Of a stretch of DNA of 64,000 nucleotides, positions 28,492 to 38,308 are shown in pieces; within the stretch, counting starts at the first letter, position 1; every line of letters starts with the position of its first letter. The translations under genes and the position numbers were made by a program. This DNA comes from Pseudomonadota bacterium (lineage in GTDB: Bacteria; Desulfobacterota; Desulfobacteria; Desulfobacterales; JAHIVH01), in NCBI GenBank assembly GCA_018816735.1, contig JAHIVH010000021.1, positions 108,799-172,798 on the forward strand, written 5' to 3'. The notes under the pieces are model-generated. The model saw nothing but the letters and a program-made list of their open reading frames with translations, was not told the DNA's origin and made no database searches.

Positions 28492-29823
28492 TTAAAACGG
28501 TAACAGCCCACGGCCCAATGACCGCAAACCGCCTTTATTGAATTTCTTCATCATTTTCATCACCTGAGAATAATTTTTCAGAAGCTGGTTCACATCCTGA
28601 ACCTTTGTGCCACTTCCGTCTGCGATTCTTCTTCGGCGACTGCCATTGATGATTGCATAATTTATTCTTTCTTTGATGGTCATTGAATTGATGATCGCCT
28701 CAATTTTGACCATTTCTTTTTCATCTACATTGAGATTTTTAAATTGCTTGCTGCTTCCGATACCCGGTATCATTTTGATCAGATCTCCTATTGCCCCCAT
28801 CTTTCTGATGGATACCATCTGATCCCTGAAGTCTTCCAGGGTAAACTGATTTTTCCGAAGCTTCTTTTCAAGCTCTTGAGCCTTTTTTTCATCAACCATT
28901 TCCTGGGCTTTTTCAATGAATGACAAGGCATCACCCATGCCCAGAATTCGTGATGCCATTCTGTCGGGGTGAAACGCTTCAAGCGCACTTGCCTTCTCCC
29001 CGGTACCAATAAATTTAATCGGTTTATCTGTAACCGCTTTGATGGACAGTGCCGCACCGCCCCGGGCGTCGCCGTCCATTTTGGTTAATATGACCCCGCC
29101 GATATCAAGGGATTCTTCAAAAGATTTCGCTATATTCACCGCATCCTGGCCTGTCATCGCATCAGCCACAAGAAGAATATCTGTTGGCTTGACAGCATCT
29201 CTGATACGGATCAATTCATCCATCAGCGCTTCATCAATGTGAAGCCTTCCGGCTGTATCCAGAATAATTGTATCACAACCTTCTTTCTGGGCGGCGTCTC
29301 TTGCCGCCTGGCATATGGCCAGGGGGTTCATGTCAGCGCTGGACGGGAAAACAGGCACCCCAACCTGACTGCCGACTTTTATTAACTGATCAATCGCCGC
29401 TGGCCGGTAGACGTCTGCCGGTACCAGATACGGTTTTCTGCCTTCTTTCCTCAGATATACGGCGAGCTTGCCCGCTGTGGTCGTTTTACCCGATCCCTGA
29501 AGACCGACAAGCATGACAGCAACCGGCGGCTGGCCTTTAAATACCAGGCCTTCATGTTGCGAACCCATTAACTTTGTCAACTCTTCATTGACAATTTTAA
29601 TGACCTGCTGACCGGGTGTCAGGCTTGCCAGAACTTCCTTCCCAAGTGAACGCGCCCGGATATCTGTGATGAGGTTTTTAACGACACGGTAATGGACATC
29701 CGCTTCAAGAAGCGCCATTCGCACTTCCTTTAACCCGTCCTCAATATTTTTTTCCGTTAACTTGCCGTGTCCTTTGAGTTTTTTAAAGACAGAATCAAGT
29801 TTGTCGCTCAAATTTTCAAACAT
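28492..29823 (-). CDS. ffh: Ffh, signal recognition particle GTPase
   Basis: Targets nascent membrane proteins to FtsY and the translocon. NG domain: GTPase P-loop [15 protein letters not shown] (from 107), DTAGRLHID and [10 protein letters not shown]. The C-terminal M domain is methionine-rich ([21 protein letters not shown] and the [11 protein letters not shown] tail) and binds SRP RNA. 443 residues. First gene of the leftward translation block; divergent from rlmN. Confidence 0.97.
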   Translation of the reverse strand: MFENLSDKLDSVFKKLKGHGKLTEKNIEDGLKEVRMALLEADVHYRVVKNLITDIRARSLGKEVLASLTPGQQVIKIVNEELTKLMGSQHEGLVFKGQPPVAVMLVGLQGSGKTTTAGKLAVYLRKEGRKPYLVPADVYRPAAIDQLIKVGSQVGVPVFPSSADMNPLAICQAARDAAQKEGCDTIILDTAGRLHIDEALMDELIRIRDAVKPTDILLVADAMTGQDAVNIAKSFEESLDIGGVILTKMDGDARGGAALSIKAVTDKPIKFIGTGEKASALEAFHPDRMASRILGMGDALSFIEKAQEMVDEKKAQELEKKLRKNQFTLEDFRDQMVSIRKMGAIGDLIKMIPGIGSSKQFKNLNVDEKEMVKIEAIINSMTIKERINYAIINGSRRRRIADGSGTKVQDVNQLLKNYSQVMKMMKKFNKGGLRSLGRGLLPF

Positions 29824-29933
29824 AAAAAAAAACCCGCTGTCAGCCGATATAATGTCTTGAAATTAATATTTAATAAATGCTATGTCAAGCAAATAAAAAC
29901 TCCTTATTATACACAAAGGTTTGGAAAAATCCA

Positions 29934-30989
29934 TTGAAAAAAACAGATATTAAAGAATATTCCAAAAAACAACTCATTGAATGGCTCACGGACCACAAGA
30001 TATCAACATACCGGGCGAACCAGATATTGAAATGGGTCTATCTCCGTCAGGCCGACACGTTTGAGGTCATGTCAGACATTTCAAAAGATACGAGAAATCT
30101 CATCGAGGCCCATTTTACAATAAACCGCCTCGAAAAAGTAAGGGTTGAAATATCCAATGATCAAACCCGCAAATACCTTTTGAAGCTTCATGACGGGAAC
30201 CACATCGAGTGTGTCCTCATTCCTGAAAAAGATCATTATACACTATGTGTATCCACACAGGTCGGCTGCGCCCAGGGATGCCGGTTTTGCCTGACGGCAA
30301 AAAACGGATTTATCCGGAACCTGTCTTCAGGTGAAATTCTGTCCCAGATTCGAGATATCCAGCATGATCTTTTACTGGAAAAAGATGATCCGCTGCCCCT
30401 TTCCAATCTCGTTTTCATGGGTATGGGTGAACCACTTGCCAATCTTGATAATCTTATCCAGGCATTAAGTATCATCACGGACAGCGATTATGGCCTGAAA
30501 TTTTCCAACCGGCGGGTTACCACATCGACTGCAGGCCTGGTGCCCATGATCTCAAAACTGGGTGAGTCGACAAAAGTCAATCTTGCCATATCATTAAACG
30601 CCACAAATAACAAGACAAGAGATCTCCTTATGCCGATCAATAAAAAATATCCCATCGAAAGGCTTCTGGATGCATGTAAAACATATCCCCTGTCTCCAAG
30701 GCAAAAAATTACATTTGAATATATTCTTATAAATAATGTGAACGACTCGATCGAAGACGCGAAAAGACTGGTAAAACTGCTCTCACCTATCAAGGCAAAA
30801 ATCAACCTCATCCCGTTTAACGAACACGAGGGATGCGAATTCAAGTGTCCCGAAGAATCTGTCGTTCATACATTCATGGGAATTTTGCTGGACCGTAATT
30901 TCACTGCGATAGTGAGGAAAAGCAAAGGCCGGGACATATCAGCAGCCTGTGGCCAGTTGAATGCAAAGGTAACCGGAAAAAAATCATAA
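29934..30989 (+). CDS. rlmN: RlmN, dual-specificity 23S rRNA/tRNA adenine-C2 methyltransferase
   Basis: Radical SAM methyltransferase modifying A2503 of 23S rRNA and A37 of tRNA. Cluster motif CAQGCRFC (Cys112, 116, 119) and the C-terminal methyl-accepting cysteine in GRDISAACGQL. TTG at 29934 is preferred (GGAAAAA site, and the product then begins KKTDIKEYSKKQL as in relatives); the ATG at 29877 gives an extra 19 residues with no ribosome site. Confidence 0.94.
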   Translation: MKKTDIKEYSKKQLIEWLTDHKISTYRANQILKWVYLRQADTFEVMSDISKDTRNLIEAHFTINRLEKVRVEISNDQTRKYLLKLHDGNHIECVLIPEKDHYTLCVSTQVGCAQGCRFCLTAKNGFIRNLSSGEILSQIRDIQHDLLLEKDDPLPLSNLVFMGMGEPLANLDNLIQALSIITDSDYGLKFSNRRVTTSTAGLVPMISKLGESTKVNLAISLNATNNKTRDLLMPINKKYPIERLLDACKTYPLSPRQKITFEYILINNVNDSIEDAKRLVKLLSPIKAKINLIPFNEHEGCEFKCPEESVVHTFMGILLDRNFTAIVRKSKGRDISAACGQLNAKVTGKKS

Positions 30990-31006
30990 GGGCTTTCCCC
31001 TTTTCA

Positions 31007-32005
31007 TTAATATACCATAAGCGATGCCAATGTTTCGGGATCTGTGCCGGATATGCTGAGCACACTGCTTGTGTCATGGGTCGTGACAATGACTTCACCC
31101 CTTTCGCCAAAGGGCATCTTGGAATATCCCACACAAATGGATGCCGCCTGCCGGATGTCATTATCAGATGCCCCCCTTTGTAAAATCACCCGTGGACCGG
31201 CAAATGACTGGGGGCATATCAAAATCTGCCGATTTTTATCCATCAAGGATGCCATCTTTTTATTTTCTATCTGGTCTCGGCCCACAATCACTTTCACACG
31301 ATCGGACAATCTTATATGCCTGCCGTATTTCAAAAGGAAAAGATCGGATTCATGGATGTCATCCTGATGGTCAAACAGATCTTTCAGCCGACCGGAATAT
31401 CCCTTATCCGTTAAAAGGCACCCGCCGGCCGGAGCTGGATATTCGCTAATGCCAAATACTCTGGCCAGATTTATCTGTGGCTTTCTGGATCGACCTGAAA
31501 TATCAAGAAGGAGATCGCGATTAACCCGGCCGTCTTTCTCGGGTATGGATTCAGGCAGCAGCTTGGCGCTAAGCGGCCTTAAAATAAAGCCATCCATGCC
31601 AGACTGTTTTTCAACATAGCGCAAGGACTGTTTTTTTTGGGACATGGGACGTTGCCCCACCACCTCACCGCTGAAAAGAAAATCATATCCCTCTTTTTGC
31701 ATGATATCCCCGGCCAGACGGAACATCAGGGCATGGCAATCTGTGCAGGGATTCATATTTCTGCCATACCCTGCATTTGGATTCCTGAGCATTTTGAGAT
31801 AAACAGACGTGATATTTTGAACAATCAGGGGAATGCCGGTCAGTTCAGATGCTTTTTTTGCATTTTGGGATGAAAAAAAAGGGGTTTCAAAAGAAATCCA
31901 GGTCACATCAACCTGTTGACGTTTCAGCACAAATGCCGCAAGCATGCTGTCGAGTCCCCCGGAACATAATCCCAATGCTTTAACTGGTGATGATGAATTT
32001 CTCAT
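31007..32005 (-). CDS. PP-loop ATPase, ThiI-like (possible tRNA thiolation)
   Basis: The N-terminal motif ALGLCSGGLDSMLAAFVLK carries the PP-loop SGGLDS (residues 15-20) that binds ATP and adenylates a substrate. Further features are NPCTDCHALMF, with a CxxC, FLFSGEVVGQRPMSQ, and PAGGCLLTDKGYSGRLKDL. This matches ThiI-like AANH proteins with a C-terminal NFACT-R-like part, suspected to act in tRNA or sulfur metabolism. The exact reaction is unknown. It converges with rlmN (17 bases apart). Full length 332. Confidence 0.75.
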   Translation of the reverse strand: MRNSSSPVKALGLCSGGLDSMLAAFVLKRQQVDVTWISFETPFFSSQNAKKASELTGIPLIVQNITSVYLKMLRNPNAGYGRNMNPCTDCHALMFRLAGDIMQKEGYDFLFSGEVVGQRPMSQKKQSLRYVEKQSGMDGFILRPLSAKLLPESIPEKDGRVNRDLLLDISGRSRKPQINLARVFGISEYPAPAGGCLLTDKGYSGRLKDLFDHQDDIHESDLFLLKYGRHIRLSDRVKVIVGRDQIENKKMASLMDKNRQILICPQSFAGPRVILQRGASDNDIRQAASICVGYSKMPFGERGEVIVTTHDTSSVLSISGTDPETLASLMVY

Positions 32006-32077
32006 ATTATCTCTTTTAAAAAATTATATCTGTTGATATCAAGAGGGTGCTAATAAATAATTTCCCGGACCAAAGCA

Positions 32078-33433
32078 ATGAAAATAATCAACTGCAAAAT
32101 CCAGAGTGCCTTCTCAAACCGTGCTCTATATCTATTAATATACGTGAATAAAATGCTTGGTCTTATTATACCTGTATTATTGGCATTAATAATCCCGTAC
32201 CCTTCACTGGCGCTTGATGTAAAACCGGGTGGTGAAATTTTTGAAGATTTCAGGATGGAAAAAAACTACAGGGATACGGATGAAAATGGGGCTGTCATCA
32301 AAACAGATGCAATCTATAATCTTTTAAGCCTTTACCCAAGCCTTGCCCTGACATTTGAAAATCAGATAAAAATGATTTCAACGGCCGATATTACCTGGTT
32401 TTCCCCATTTGATGATGAAGAGGAAAATGAAGCCGCACTATCGATTCTGGATGCTTATGCCCTTTTTCAATCTGAAAGCATGGCCATCCAGGCCGGACTC
32501 ATGCCGGTTGAAGCGGGTAAAGGCTATCTTTTTTCAGGAAATGAGCCGGGTGTCCGTTTATCTGGAAAAATCTCTTCACGGAACCATCTGACGATTCAGG
32601 CTGCAGCCATTTATCATCAATCACCATTTATCACTGCTGAACTGGAATACCGTTTCCGGTTTTTGGAAGATATCTCCCTGTTTGGGGCATGGTTTATCGA
32701 CAAGGATGATTCGGTTGCAGCCCTTTTTGATGCAATCGATTCAAATACCTGCTCAATTTCATATGTCGGTGGCAGGGCCAATTTTTTTCTTGGCAATGTC
32801 TATGTATCCCTGATGGCCATGACCCAGATGGGCGATATTTCCCTTGAACTCGACCTGCCCAGCCAAAATGGCAATCAAGCTGGCCGCCAGCGGTGGCAAA
32901 CGAAAACGGATAATAGCTATGACATTGATTTATCCGGTTATCTTTTTGATATGGATATGGGAATCAATCTCACAGAAAGCCTTTCCTTAACAGCATTCTG
33001 CCTTGTGGCAAGCGGAGACGGCACACCGCTTGACAACCATTTTGAAGGATTTGTGTTGTTAATGCCTGATATACGTATGGCCCCGGTTTTTTTTGAAGGA
33101 ATAGGGAATCAATTATCAACCACTGACTCGATACATTTTACAGGTGTGGAAAGGGAAGGTGTCATCGCCCCCGGCATTAAGCTTGGCTTCAAACCAGACG
33201 ATCGGTTTTTCACGGAACTGTCCTTCACGTACCTTTATCCTGAAGAAAAACCGTCACCTTCCCAGGATGATTTTGGCTGGGAAGCCGATATAAAAATGAC
33301 GCTCGAATGGGGCCAAAACCGGTCCATATTTGCCGAAGCCGGTATGTTTGTGCCAGGAGACTATTTCCCCGCCGATTCATCTGAACCCGATCGGGTAAGC
33401 CGAATCAGGATGGGATTTTATTTGGCATTTTAA
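32078..33433 (+). CDS. Predicted outer-membrane beta-barrel protein
   Basis: A 451-residue exported protein: signal peptide with hydrophobic core LGLIIPVLLALIIPYPSLALD, then repeated amphipathic strands and a final aromatic LAF. Aspartate-rich, with barrel-like stretches such as YVGGRANFFLGNVYVSLMAM and ITLESLSLTAFCLV-like strands. A start at an internal ATG at 32153 would give a cleaner signal peptide; no clear ribosome site decides. No specific family is recognised. It lies 43 bases before the ECF sigma gene on the same strand. Confidence 0.6.
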   Translation: MKIINCKIQSAFSNRALYLLIYVNKMLGLIIPVLLALIIPYPSLALDVKPGGEIFEDFRMEKNYRDTDENGAVIKTDAIYNLLSLYPSLALTFENQIKMISTADITWFSPFDDEEENEAALSILDAYALFQSESMAIQAGLMPVEAGKGYLFSGNEPGVRLSGKISSRNHLTIQAAAIYHQSPFITAELEYRFRFLEDISLFGAWFIDKDDSVAALFDAIDSNTCSISYVGGRANFFLGNVYVSLMAMTQMGDISLELDLPSQNGNQAGRQRWQTKTDNSYDIDLSGYLFDMDMGINLTESLSLTAFCLVASGDGTPLDNHFEGFVLLMPDIRMAPVFFEGIGNQLSTTDSIHFTGVEREGVIAPGIKLGFKPDDRFFTELSFTYLYPEEKPSPSQDDFGWEADIKMTLEWGQNRSIFAEAGMFVPGDYFPADSSEPDRVSRIRMGFYLAF

Positions 33434-33476
33434 ATCAACCGAAACTTTTTCCCGGATCAGGTGTTTAATATATCAA

Positions 33477-34085
33477 ATGAAAAACGACCCGGATGCGATA
33501 ACAATGACAGCATTCAGAGACGGTGATGAAAGCGCCTTTCGAATGCTGTTTGACAGATACAAGAAAAAAATTGTCAATTTCTGCTTCCGCTTTTGCGGCA
33601 ACCGGGAAATCGCAGAAGATCTGGCACAGGAGGTTTTTTTGAGGGTTTACAAGGCAGCATCCACCTATACATCAGATGCAAAGTTTTCGACCTGGATTTT
33701 CAGGATTGCGTCCAATGTATGCTTGAACGAATTAAGAAGACCTGGATATCGTTACAAATCAGAGCCTGTGGATGCGCAGCCGAAACACTCCGGAGAAGGC
33801 TATCAAAAAAATGAGCTGGCAGATCCAGATGGCGTTTCTCCGGACGTGATGATGGAGAAGCAGGAACAGGATAAAATCATTATGGAATGTATTCAGAAAC
33901 TCCCGGAAAAACAGCGGGCAGCCCTTCTTCTTCTGATCAACCAGGGTTTTTCATATCAGGAGATTGGCGGGCAGATCAACCGGTCAGAAAGTGGCGTAAA
34001 AGCATTGATTCACAGGGCCAGAGAAACACTCAAAACAACCTTGAAGGTATACTTAAGGAGTGACACCTATGACAACGTCATGTAA
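33477..34085 (+). CDS. ECF RNA polymerase sigma factor
   Basis: Sigma-70 region 2 at residues 12-85 (FRMLFDRYKKKIVNFCFRF, AEDLAQEVFLRVYKAA, FSTWIFRIASNVCLNELRR) and region 4 near 130-190 (LPEKQRAALLLLINQGFSY, IGGQINRSESGVKALIHRAR). No region 3. 202 residues. Its 3' end overlaps the anti-sigma gene, indicating coupling; together with the following exported proteins this looks like an envelope-stress response unit. Confidence 0.92.
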   Translation: MKNDPDAITMTAFRDGDESAFRMLFDRYKKKIVNFCFRFCGNREIAEDLAQEVFLRVYKAASTYTSDAKFSTWIFRIASNVCLNELRRPGYRYKSEPVDAQPKHSGEGYQKNELADPDGVSPDVMMEKQEQDKIIMECIQKLPEKQRAALLLLINQGFSYQEIGGQINRSESGVKALIHRARETLKTTLKVYLRSDTYDNVM

Positions 34086-34542
34086 ACAAAGCCGATACCT
34101 ATCCCTTTGGATTGACGGCGAACTGTCGGAGCACGAAAAGTCCCGACTGCAGTCTCATATGGAAAACTGCCCGGCCTGCAGAAAAGAGTTTGATATGTTA
34201 AAAGCGCTGAACCGGGTGGTAAACGCCCTTCCTGAAATCGAACCGTCAGCTGATTTTGAGAAATCCCTTTTCAAACGCATCGAGGCTCTTGAAAACAGGC
34301 AAAGTGTGTGGCAGACAATTTTGACATTTTTCAGGTTTTCCTTTCGGTCTCAGCTTGCTGCAGCTGCAATCATAATTATAATAACCGCAGGTATCTTTCT
34401 GAACCAGGCAAGCCTTGAGCCTGGTGTAGAAGATCTTCTGATTGCAGAGAACTTTGAACTGTTTGACAATCTTGACATGATCAGCCAGCTTGATCTCCTT
34501 GAAAACTGGGAAGAGATTACAGAATTGGATGAGAACACATGA
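34069..34542 (+). CDS. Anti-sigma factor with ZAS zinc finger
   Basis: Cytoplasmic N-terminus with the ZAS motif His30-x3-Cys34-x2-Cys37 (SHMENCPACRKEF), then one transmembrane segment (AAAAIIIIITAGIFL, about 102-116) and an acidic periplasmic tail. ATG at 34069 follows AAGGAG and overlaps the sigma gene by 17 bases. Likely holds the sigma factor inactive until a periplasmic signal releases it. Confidence 0.85.
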   Translation: MTTSCKQSRYLSLWIDGELSEHEKSRLQSHMENCPACRKEFDMLKALNRVVNALPEIEPSADFEKSLFKRIEALENRQSVWQTILTFFRFSFRSQLAAAAIIIIITAGIFLNQASLEPGVEDLLIAENFELFDNLDMISQLDLLENWEEITELDENT

Positions 34543-34769
34543 AAAAACGATTTCTATGCTTAATGCTTTCCATGATGTGGATGACCACTTTTTCATATGC
34601 AGGCGAAAAAAGCGTGCCATCGGAAAAGTCAGCAGACCTATCTGAAGAAGACATGGAAATCATCAAAAATATTGAAACACTTGAGCTTATGGAAATGGCC
34701 AACCATTTTCAATTGCTCCAGGAAATGGACATTTTAATAGAGGAAGGAAACAATGAAAAGACGAATTAA
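34539..34769 (+). CDS. Small exported protein of the ECF operon
   Basis: 76 residues: a signal peptide (KKRFLCLMLSMMWMTTFSYA) followed by an acidic region with LSEEDMEIIKNIETLELMEMA. Starts in an ATGA overlap with the anti-sigma gene and overlaps the DUF3106 gene by 17 bases. No known family. The acidic motif resembles the periplasmic tail of the anti-sigma factor (ENFELFDNLDMISQLDLLEN), suggesting a related or interacting role. Confidence 0.7.
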   Translation: MKKRFLCLMLSMMWMTTFSYAGEKSVPSEKSADLSEEDMEIIKNIETLELMEMANHFQLLQEMDILIEEGNNEKTN

Positions 34770-35232
34770 TCTCTTGATACTGATCCTTTTTCTGGCGTTC
34801 CTGGCGATAGCATCGCCACTTTATGCAGCCGACACCACAGGTGCCGATGCCATCAAAAAATGGCAGCAGTTGAGTCCTGAAGAGAAAGAGGCATTACGAC
34901 AGAATCTAAAAATCTGGACATCTCTTTCAGACGATCAGAAAAAGGAAATTAAGGATAAAATAAAATTATACAAGACGCTTCCAAAATCCGATCAGGAGCG
35001 AATAAAGAAAAATTTGGATATCTATGAAAATCTTACGACAGAGCAGCAGCAAAACCTTAACCGGAAATTTAACCAGTGGCGCAAGTTGCCGCCTGAAAAA
35101 AAATATCAAATCCTGGAGCGTTATAAAAAATTTCAAAAGATGAGTCCGGAACAGAAAAAAAAGCTCATCAACAAATACCGCAGATGGCAGAAACTGGAAA
35201 ATGAAAAAGGGAAGGGGAAGGGCATGATATAA
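34753..35232 (+). CDS. DUF3106 exported protein
   Basis: Signal peptide (LILILFLAFLAIASPLYAA) followed by about 125 residues made of short repeating units of the type W/L-xx-LSPEEKExLRxNLKxW (IKKWQQLSPEEKEALRQNL, KTLPKSDQERIKKNL, RKLPPEKKYQILERYKKFQ, QKMSPEQKKKLINKYRRWQ). This is the DUF3106 pattern. Last gene of the sigma operon; strongly basic. Probably periplasmic; function unknown. Confidence 0.85.
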   Translation: MKRRINLLILILFLAFLAIASPLYAADTTGADAIKKWQQLSPEEKEALRQNLKIWTSLSDDQKKEIKDKIKLYKTLPKSDQERIKKNLDIYENLTTEQQQNLNRKFNQWRKLPPEKKYQILERYKKFQKMSPEQKKKLINKYRRWQKLENEKGKGKGMI

Positions 35233-35322
35233 GACAGATTGCCGATGGTCCTTTATGAATCAAAAGGAATACCGGGCAGCATTCACATCAACGGATTAAA
35301 GATTTCATCGTGTCATTCACAA

Positions 35323-35613
35323 TTATTCCGTAGGCTCAAAAAGTTTGATGCCTATACCATAGCAGATATCATCTCCGTCATTTATTTCAAGGCACCTGAC
35401 AACCTTTGCATCAAAGATGGCCCGGAACCGGTTCATTTTGATGCAAACGTCCGCTCCATAAGAGAGTTCATATTTTGAATTAAAATACATCCCCCCTCTG
35501 CTTGAATTAAACAACTTCGCATTGTTAAAACAGTTTTCTCCCTCACATGAATAAATGATATCTGTCTCATGATCATATCGCTCATGCAGTCTTTTTTCCT
35601 TTAAAAGCGCCAT
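35323..35613 (-). CDS. PilZ-domain protein
   Basis: A 96-residue single domain beginning RLHERYDHETDIIYS and with NSSRGGMYFNSKYEL, matching the PilZ RxxxR and DxSxxG motifs only approximately (R-H-E-R; N-S-S-R-G-G). Such domains bind c-di-GMP. The motif RLHER fits, but the second is variant (N instead of D), so binding is not certain. Converges with the DUF3106 gene. Confidence 0.75.
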   Translation of the reverse strand: MALLKEKRLHERYDHETDIIYSCEGENCFNNAKLFNSSRGGMYFNSKYELSYGADVCIKMNRFRAIFDAKVVRCLEINDGDDICYGIGIKLFEPTE

Positions 35614-36007
35614 TTTCTCCTCCTTTTTAAAAAGGTTAAGGACTAAAAAATCTTTTTTGCAAACCGGAACGAAAACGGGATGGACATATGCGGTCAGATC
35701 AGAACGAAGCCTTGATGAAAACAGGTGTCACCCAGCAGTATATCAAATGTATTTAAAGCTTCATGCGAGTTATCAATCATGTTCAGAAATCGCTTTTTAG
35801 TGAGATGATACACAAACCGGAATTGTCAACCTTAAGGGCGACTATATCCCATCCACCCCAAAATTGTCAATGAATTCGATAGCAGCATTCGAGGAATCCG
35901 GCTAAAAATCGTCATTGCTTTAGCCTTCGAAATACCATAGAGTTAACAGACGAATTATCGTGAAAAGAGAGAAATCAAATTTTTTTTATTAGATATCCCT
36001 CTGTTTC
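35614..36007. other. Intergenic region, nothing recognised
   Basis: About 390 AT-rich bases between the PilZ gene and the cysteine-cluster gene, which diverge. No ORF, repeat or clear promoter was recognised; it must hold the divergent promoters. Confidence 0.4.
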
Positions 36008-36793
36008 ATGCACACAAAACAACCCGTAAGCTCTGGTTGCGCTCTGCCTTACGACAAAGGAATTCAAGGACAGATGAAAATCATACCAGAGCAGGATGCG
36101 GTAAAGTCCGCCGCCATTTCAATTGCCAGGAACATCATTGAAACCGACCATTCAGACAATTTTCTTCTTAACATGATGCGTCATCTGATCGCTTTTGGTG
36201 ATACCCTTATTTCAAAAACGGAAGCGATTGACTCAAATACCCCAATTGCCTGTTCATGCGGCTGCAGTTATTGCTGTCACATGCAGGTAAAAGTAACACC
36301 TCCGGAAATATTTCTCATTTTTGCTTATATTTTGAAAACCTTTAATATCGGTGAACAGGATCGTCTGAATAAAAGAATCCTGAGCAACAGGCTCCTCACA
36401 GAAGGCAAAACATTAGACGAACGCATTCTTCTGAAACGGGAGACGCCCTGTATTTTTCTGACCGATCATTCATGTGACATTTATAAGGCAAGACCTTTGA
36501 TCTGCCATGCATGGCATTCATTAAACAGGGATGGCTGCGAATCGGCATTCATATCTGAAGACGCTCACGCAGAGATCGAAACCGCGCCTTTGAGAAACTA
36601 TGTCTTGAGCATGATCAGAGAGGCTATCAAAGATATTTGTATAAACATGAATTGGGAATATGATGCATACGAACTCCCTTCAGCCATTTTCAGCTGTTTT
36701 CATGATGAAAATCCCATGAAAAACTGGTTATTGAAACATCACTTGTTTAATAAAGACGTATACGCGGGTAATGACAGTGAGAAGCTCTCATGA
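36008..36793 (+). CDS. YkgJ-like cysteine cluster protein
   Basis: The cysteine-rich stretch CSCGCSYCC (Cys82, 84, 86, 89, 90) and a second set in TPCIFLTDHSCDIYKARPLICHAWH match the YkgJ/zinc-or-iron cluster family (PF03692). The role of the family is not clear. ATG at 36008 has no ribosome site; ATG at 36074 with AAGGA just before it may be the true start. Not clearly in an operon. Confidence 0.75.
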   Translation: MHTKQPVSSGCALPYDKGIQGQMKIIPEQDAVKSAAISIARNIIETDHSDNFLLNMMRHLIAFGDTLISKTEAIDSNTPIACSCGCSYCCHMQVKVTPPEIFLIFAYILKTFNIGEQDRLNKRILSNRLLTEGKTLDERILLKRETPCIFLTDHSCDIYKARPLICHAWHSLNRDGCESAFISEDAHAEIETAPLRNYVLSMIREAIKDICINMNWEYDAYELPSAIFSCFHDENPMKNWLLKHHLFNKDVYAGNDSEKLS

Positions 36794-37007
36794 TGACATT
36801 TTTTAACGGGCACATTTTACAAGGATAGAAAACAAAGACTGACCACTATTCGATATATTCCTTTTTTTATAATTGACTTTTATCTTGTAAATGAATTACT
36901 CGTCAAAGGGTTCATTCAAATATCAATTGGCATTTTGGCTTGAAAGTGATCCCAAAGCATTTACAACCCATTATCAACCTATTTAAAAACAGACGATGGC
37001 TATCTAT

Positions 37008-37601
37008 ATGAAAATCTCAGTCATACTTGCTCATCCTGATCCCAAAAGTTTTAACCACGCCATTGCTTCGGTTATTGTTGAAACGCTTCAATCTCACAAC
37101 CACGACGTCATGTTCCATGACCTGTATAAAGAAAAATTTGACCCCTTGATGCCAGCAGGGGAAATTTTAAAAGAAGCATCACTGCCACCTGCCATCCGGA
37201 AACATTGCGATGAAATATCAATTGCCGATGGCATCATTATCATTCATCCCAACTGGTGGGGCCAGCCACCTGCCATATTGAAAGGGTGGGTTGACCGGGT
37301 CATTCGTCCGGGAGTGGCTTATGAATTTCTGGAAGGTGAAAAGGGAGATGGTGTGCCCAAAGGCTTGTTGCGGGCTAAAACGGCGCTGGTATTCAATACG
37401 TCAAATACAGGTACTTCCAGAGAAAAAAGCGAGTTTGGAGATCCCCTGGAAACCATTTGGAAAAATTGCATTTTCAAGTTATGCGGGGTTTATGAATGCC
37501 ACAGAAGGACGTTTCAAATCATTGTAACCAGCTCTGATGAAAAACGTCAGGAATGGCTGAAAGAAACGAAAAAAACCGTAGACAGATACTTTCCGGGATA
37601 A
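37008..37601 (+). CDS. Flavodoxin-fold NAD(P)H quinone oxidoreductase
   Basis: 197 residues with ILAHPDPKSFNHAIA at the N-terminus, the FMN-binding HPNWWGQPPAILKGWVDRV and YEFLEGEKGDG, and TSNTGTSREK near the C-terminal half. Matches NQO1/KefF-type oxidoreductases (PF02525). An in-frame ATG at 36996 is the alternative start; neither has a strong ribosome site. It lies 21 bases before a Crp/Fnr regulator on the same strand and is possibly under its control. Confidence 0.85.
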   Translation: MKISVILAHPDPKSFNHAIASVIVETLQSHNHDVMFHDLYKEKFDPLMPAGEILKEASLPPAIRKHCDEISIADGIIIIHPNWWGQPPAILKGWVDRVIRPGVAYEFLEGEKGDGVPKGLLRAKTALVFNTSNTGTSREKSEFGDPLETIWKNCIFKLCGVYECHRRTFQIIVTSSDEKRQEWLKETKKTVDRYFPG

Positions 37602-37622
37602 TCCTGCAAACCGCACAGGCAA

Positions 37623-38306
37623 ATGATAAAACTCAAAGCCATTATTGAAACTACACCGCTTTTCAATTCGCTTCCGGTAACTGACATCGATGCCCTTGCA
37701 TCAATTGCTGTTTTAAAAACATTCAATAAAGGGGAACCGATCTTTTCTGAAGGAGATCTTGCCAACGGCTTTTATATTGTTGCAGATGGAAAAGTGAAAA
37801 TTTTCAAGGTGTCGGTTGAGGGGAAAGAGCATATCCTTCATATTTTCGGGCCGGGCAACCCTTTTGGAGAGGTTCCTGTATTTCAGGGCAAGGCGTTCCC
37901 TGCGAACGCCCAGGCCTTATCAAAAAGCACCCTTATATTTCTCCCCCGTATCGCATTTGTGAATCTGATCACCGAAAATCCATCTATGGCATTGAATATG
38001 TTAGGTATTTTATCCATGAGATTGAGAGAATTCACAGTGCAGATTGAAAATCTCTCTCTGAAAGAAGTACCAGGGAGACTTGCCGCGTATCTTCTTTTTC
38101 TTTCCAAAGAACAAAAAAACGGTGAAATCGTCACACTTAAAATATCAAAAGGCCAGTTGGCAAGCCTTTTGGGGACCATTCCGGAAACGCTATCACGAAT
38201 ATTCACAAAAATGAGCAGCATGAACCTGATAGAAGTTGACGGCAAAACGATTCGTTTACTGGATATGGATGGCTTAACCGATCTTTCCGAACAGGGGAAG
38301 ATATAA
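37623..38306 (+). CDS. Crp/Fnr-family transcriptional regulator
   Basis: Cyclic-nucleotide-binding-like N-terminal domain (FSEGDLANGFYIVADGKVKIF) and a C-terminal winged helix (ISKGQLASLLGTIPETLSRIFTKM). The protein contains no cysteines, so it cannot bind an FNR-type [4Fe-4S] cluster. The sensed ligand is unknown. Follows the flavodoxin-fold gene and converges with the transporter gene. Confidence 0.9.
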   Translation: MIKLKAIIETTPLFNSLPVTDIDALASIAVLKTFNKGEPIFSEGDLANGFYIVADGKVKIFKVSVEGKEHILHIFGPGNPFGEVPVFQGKAFPANAQALSKSTLIFLPRIAFVNLITENPSMALNMLGILSMRLREFTVQIENLSLKEVPGRLAAYLLFLSKEQKNGEIVTLKISKGQLASLLGTIPETLSRIFTKMSSMNLIEVDGKTIRLLDMDGLTDLSEQGKI

Positions 38307-38308
38307 GC

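Noticed and set aside
30990..31003. AAGGG-CTTTC-CCCTT hairpin as a terminator between rlmN and the PP-loop gene
   Set aside because: Stem is only about five bases, and the T-run is weak; not supportable as a terminator.
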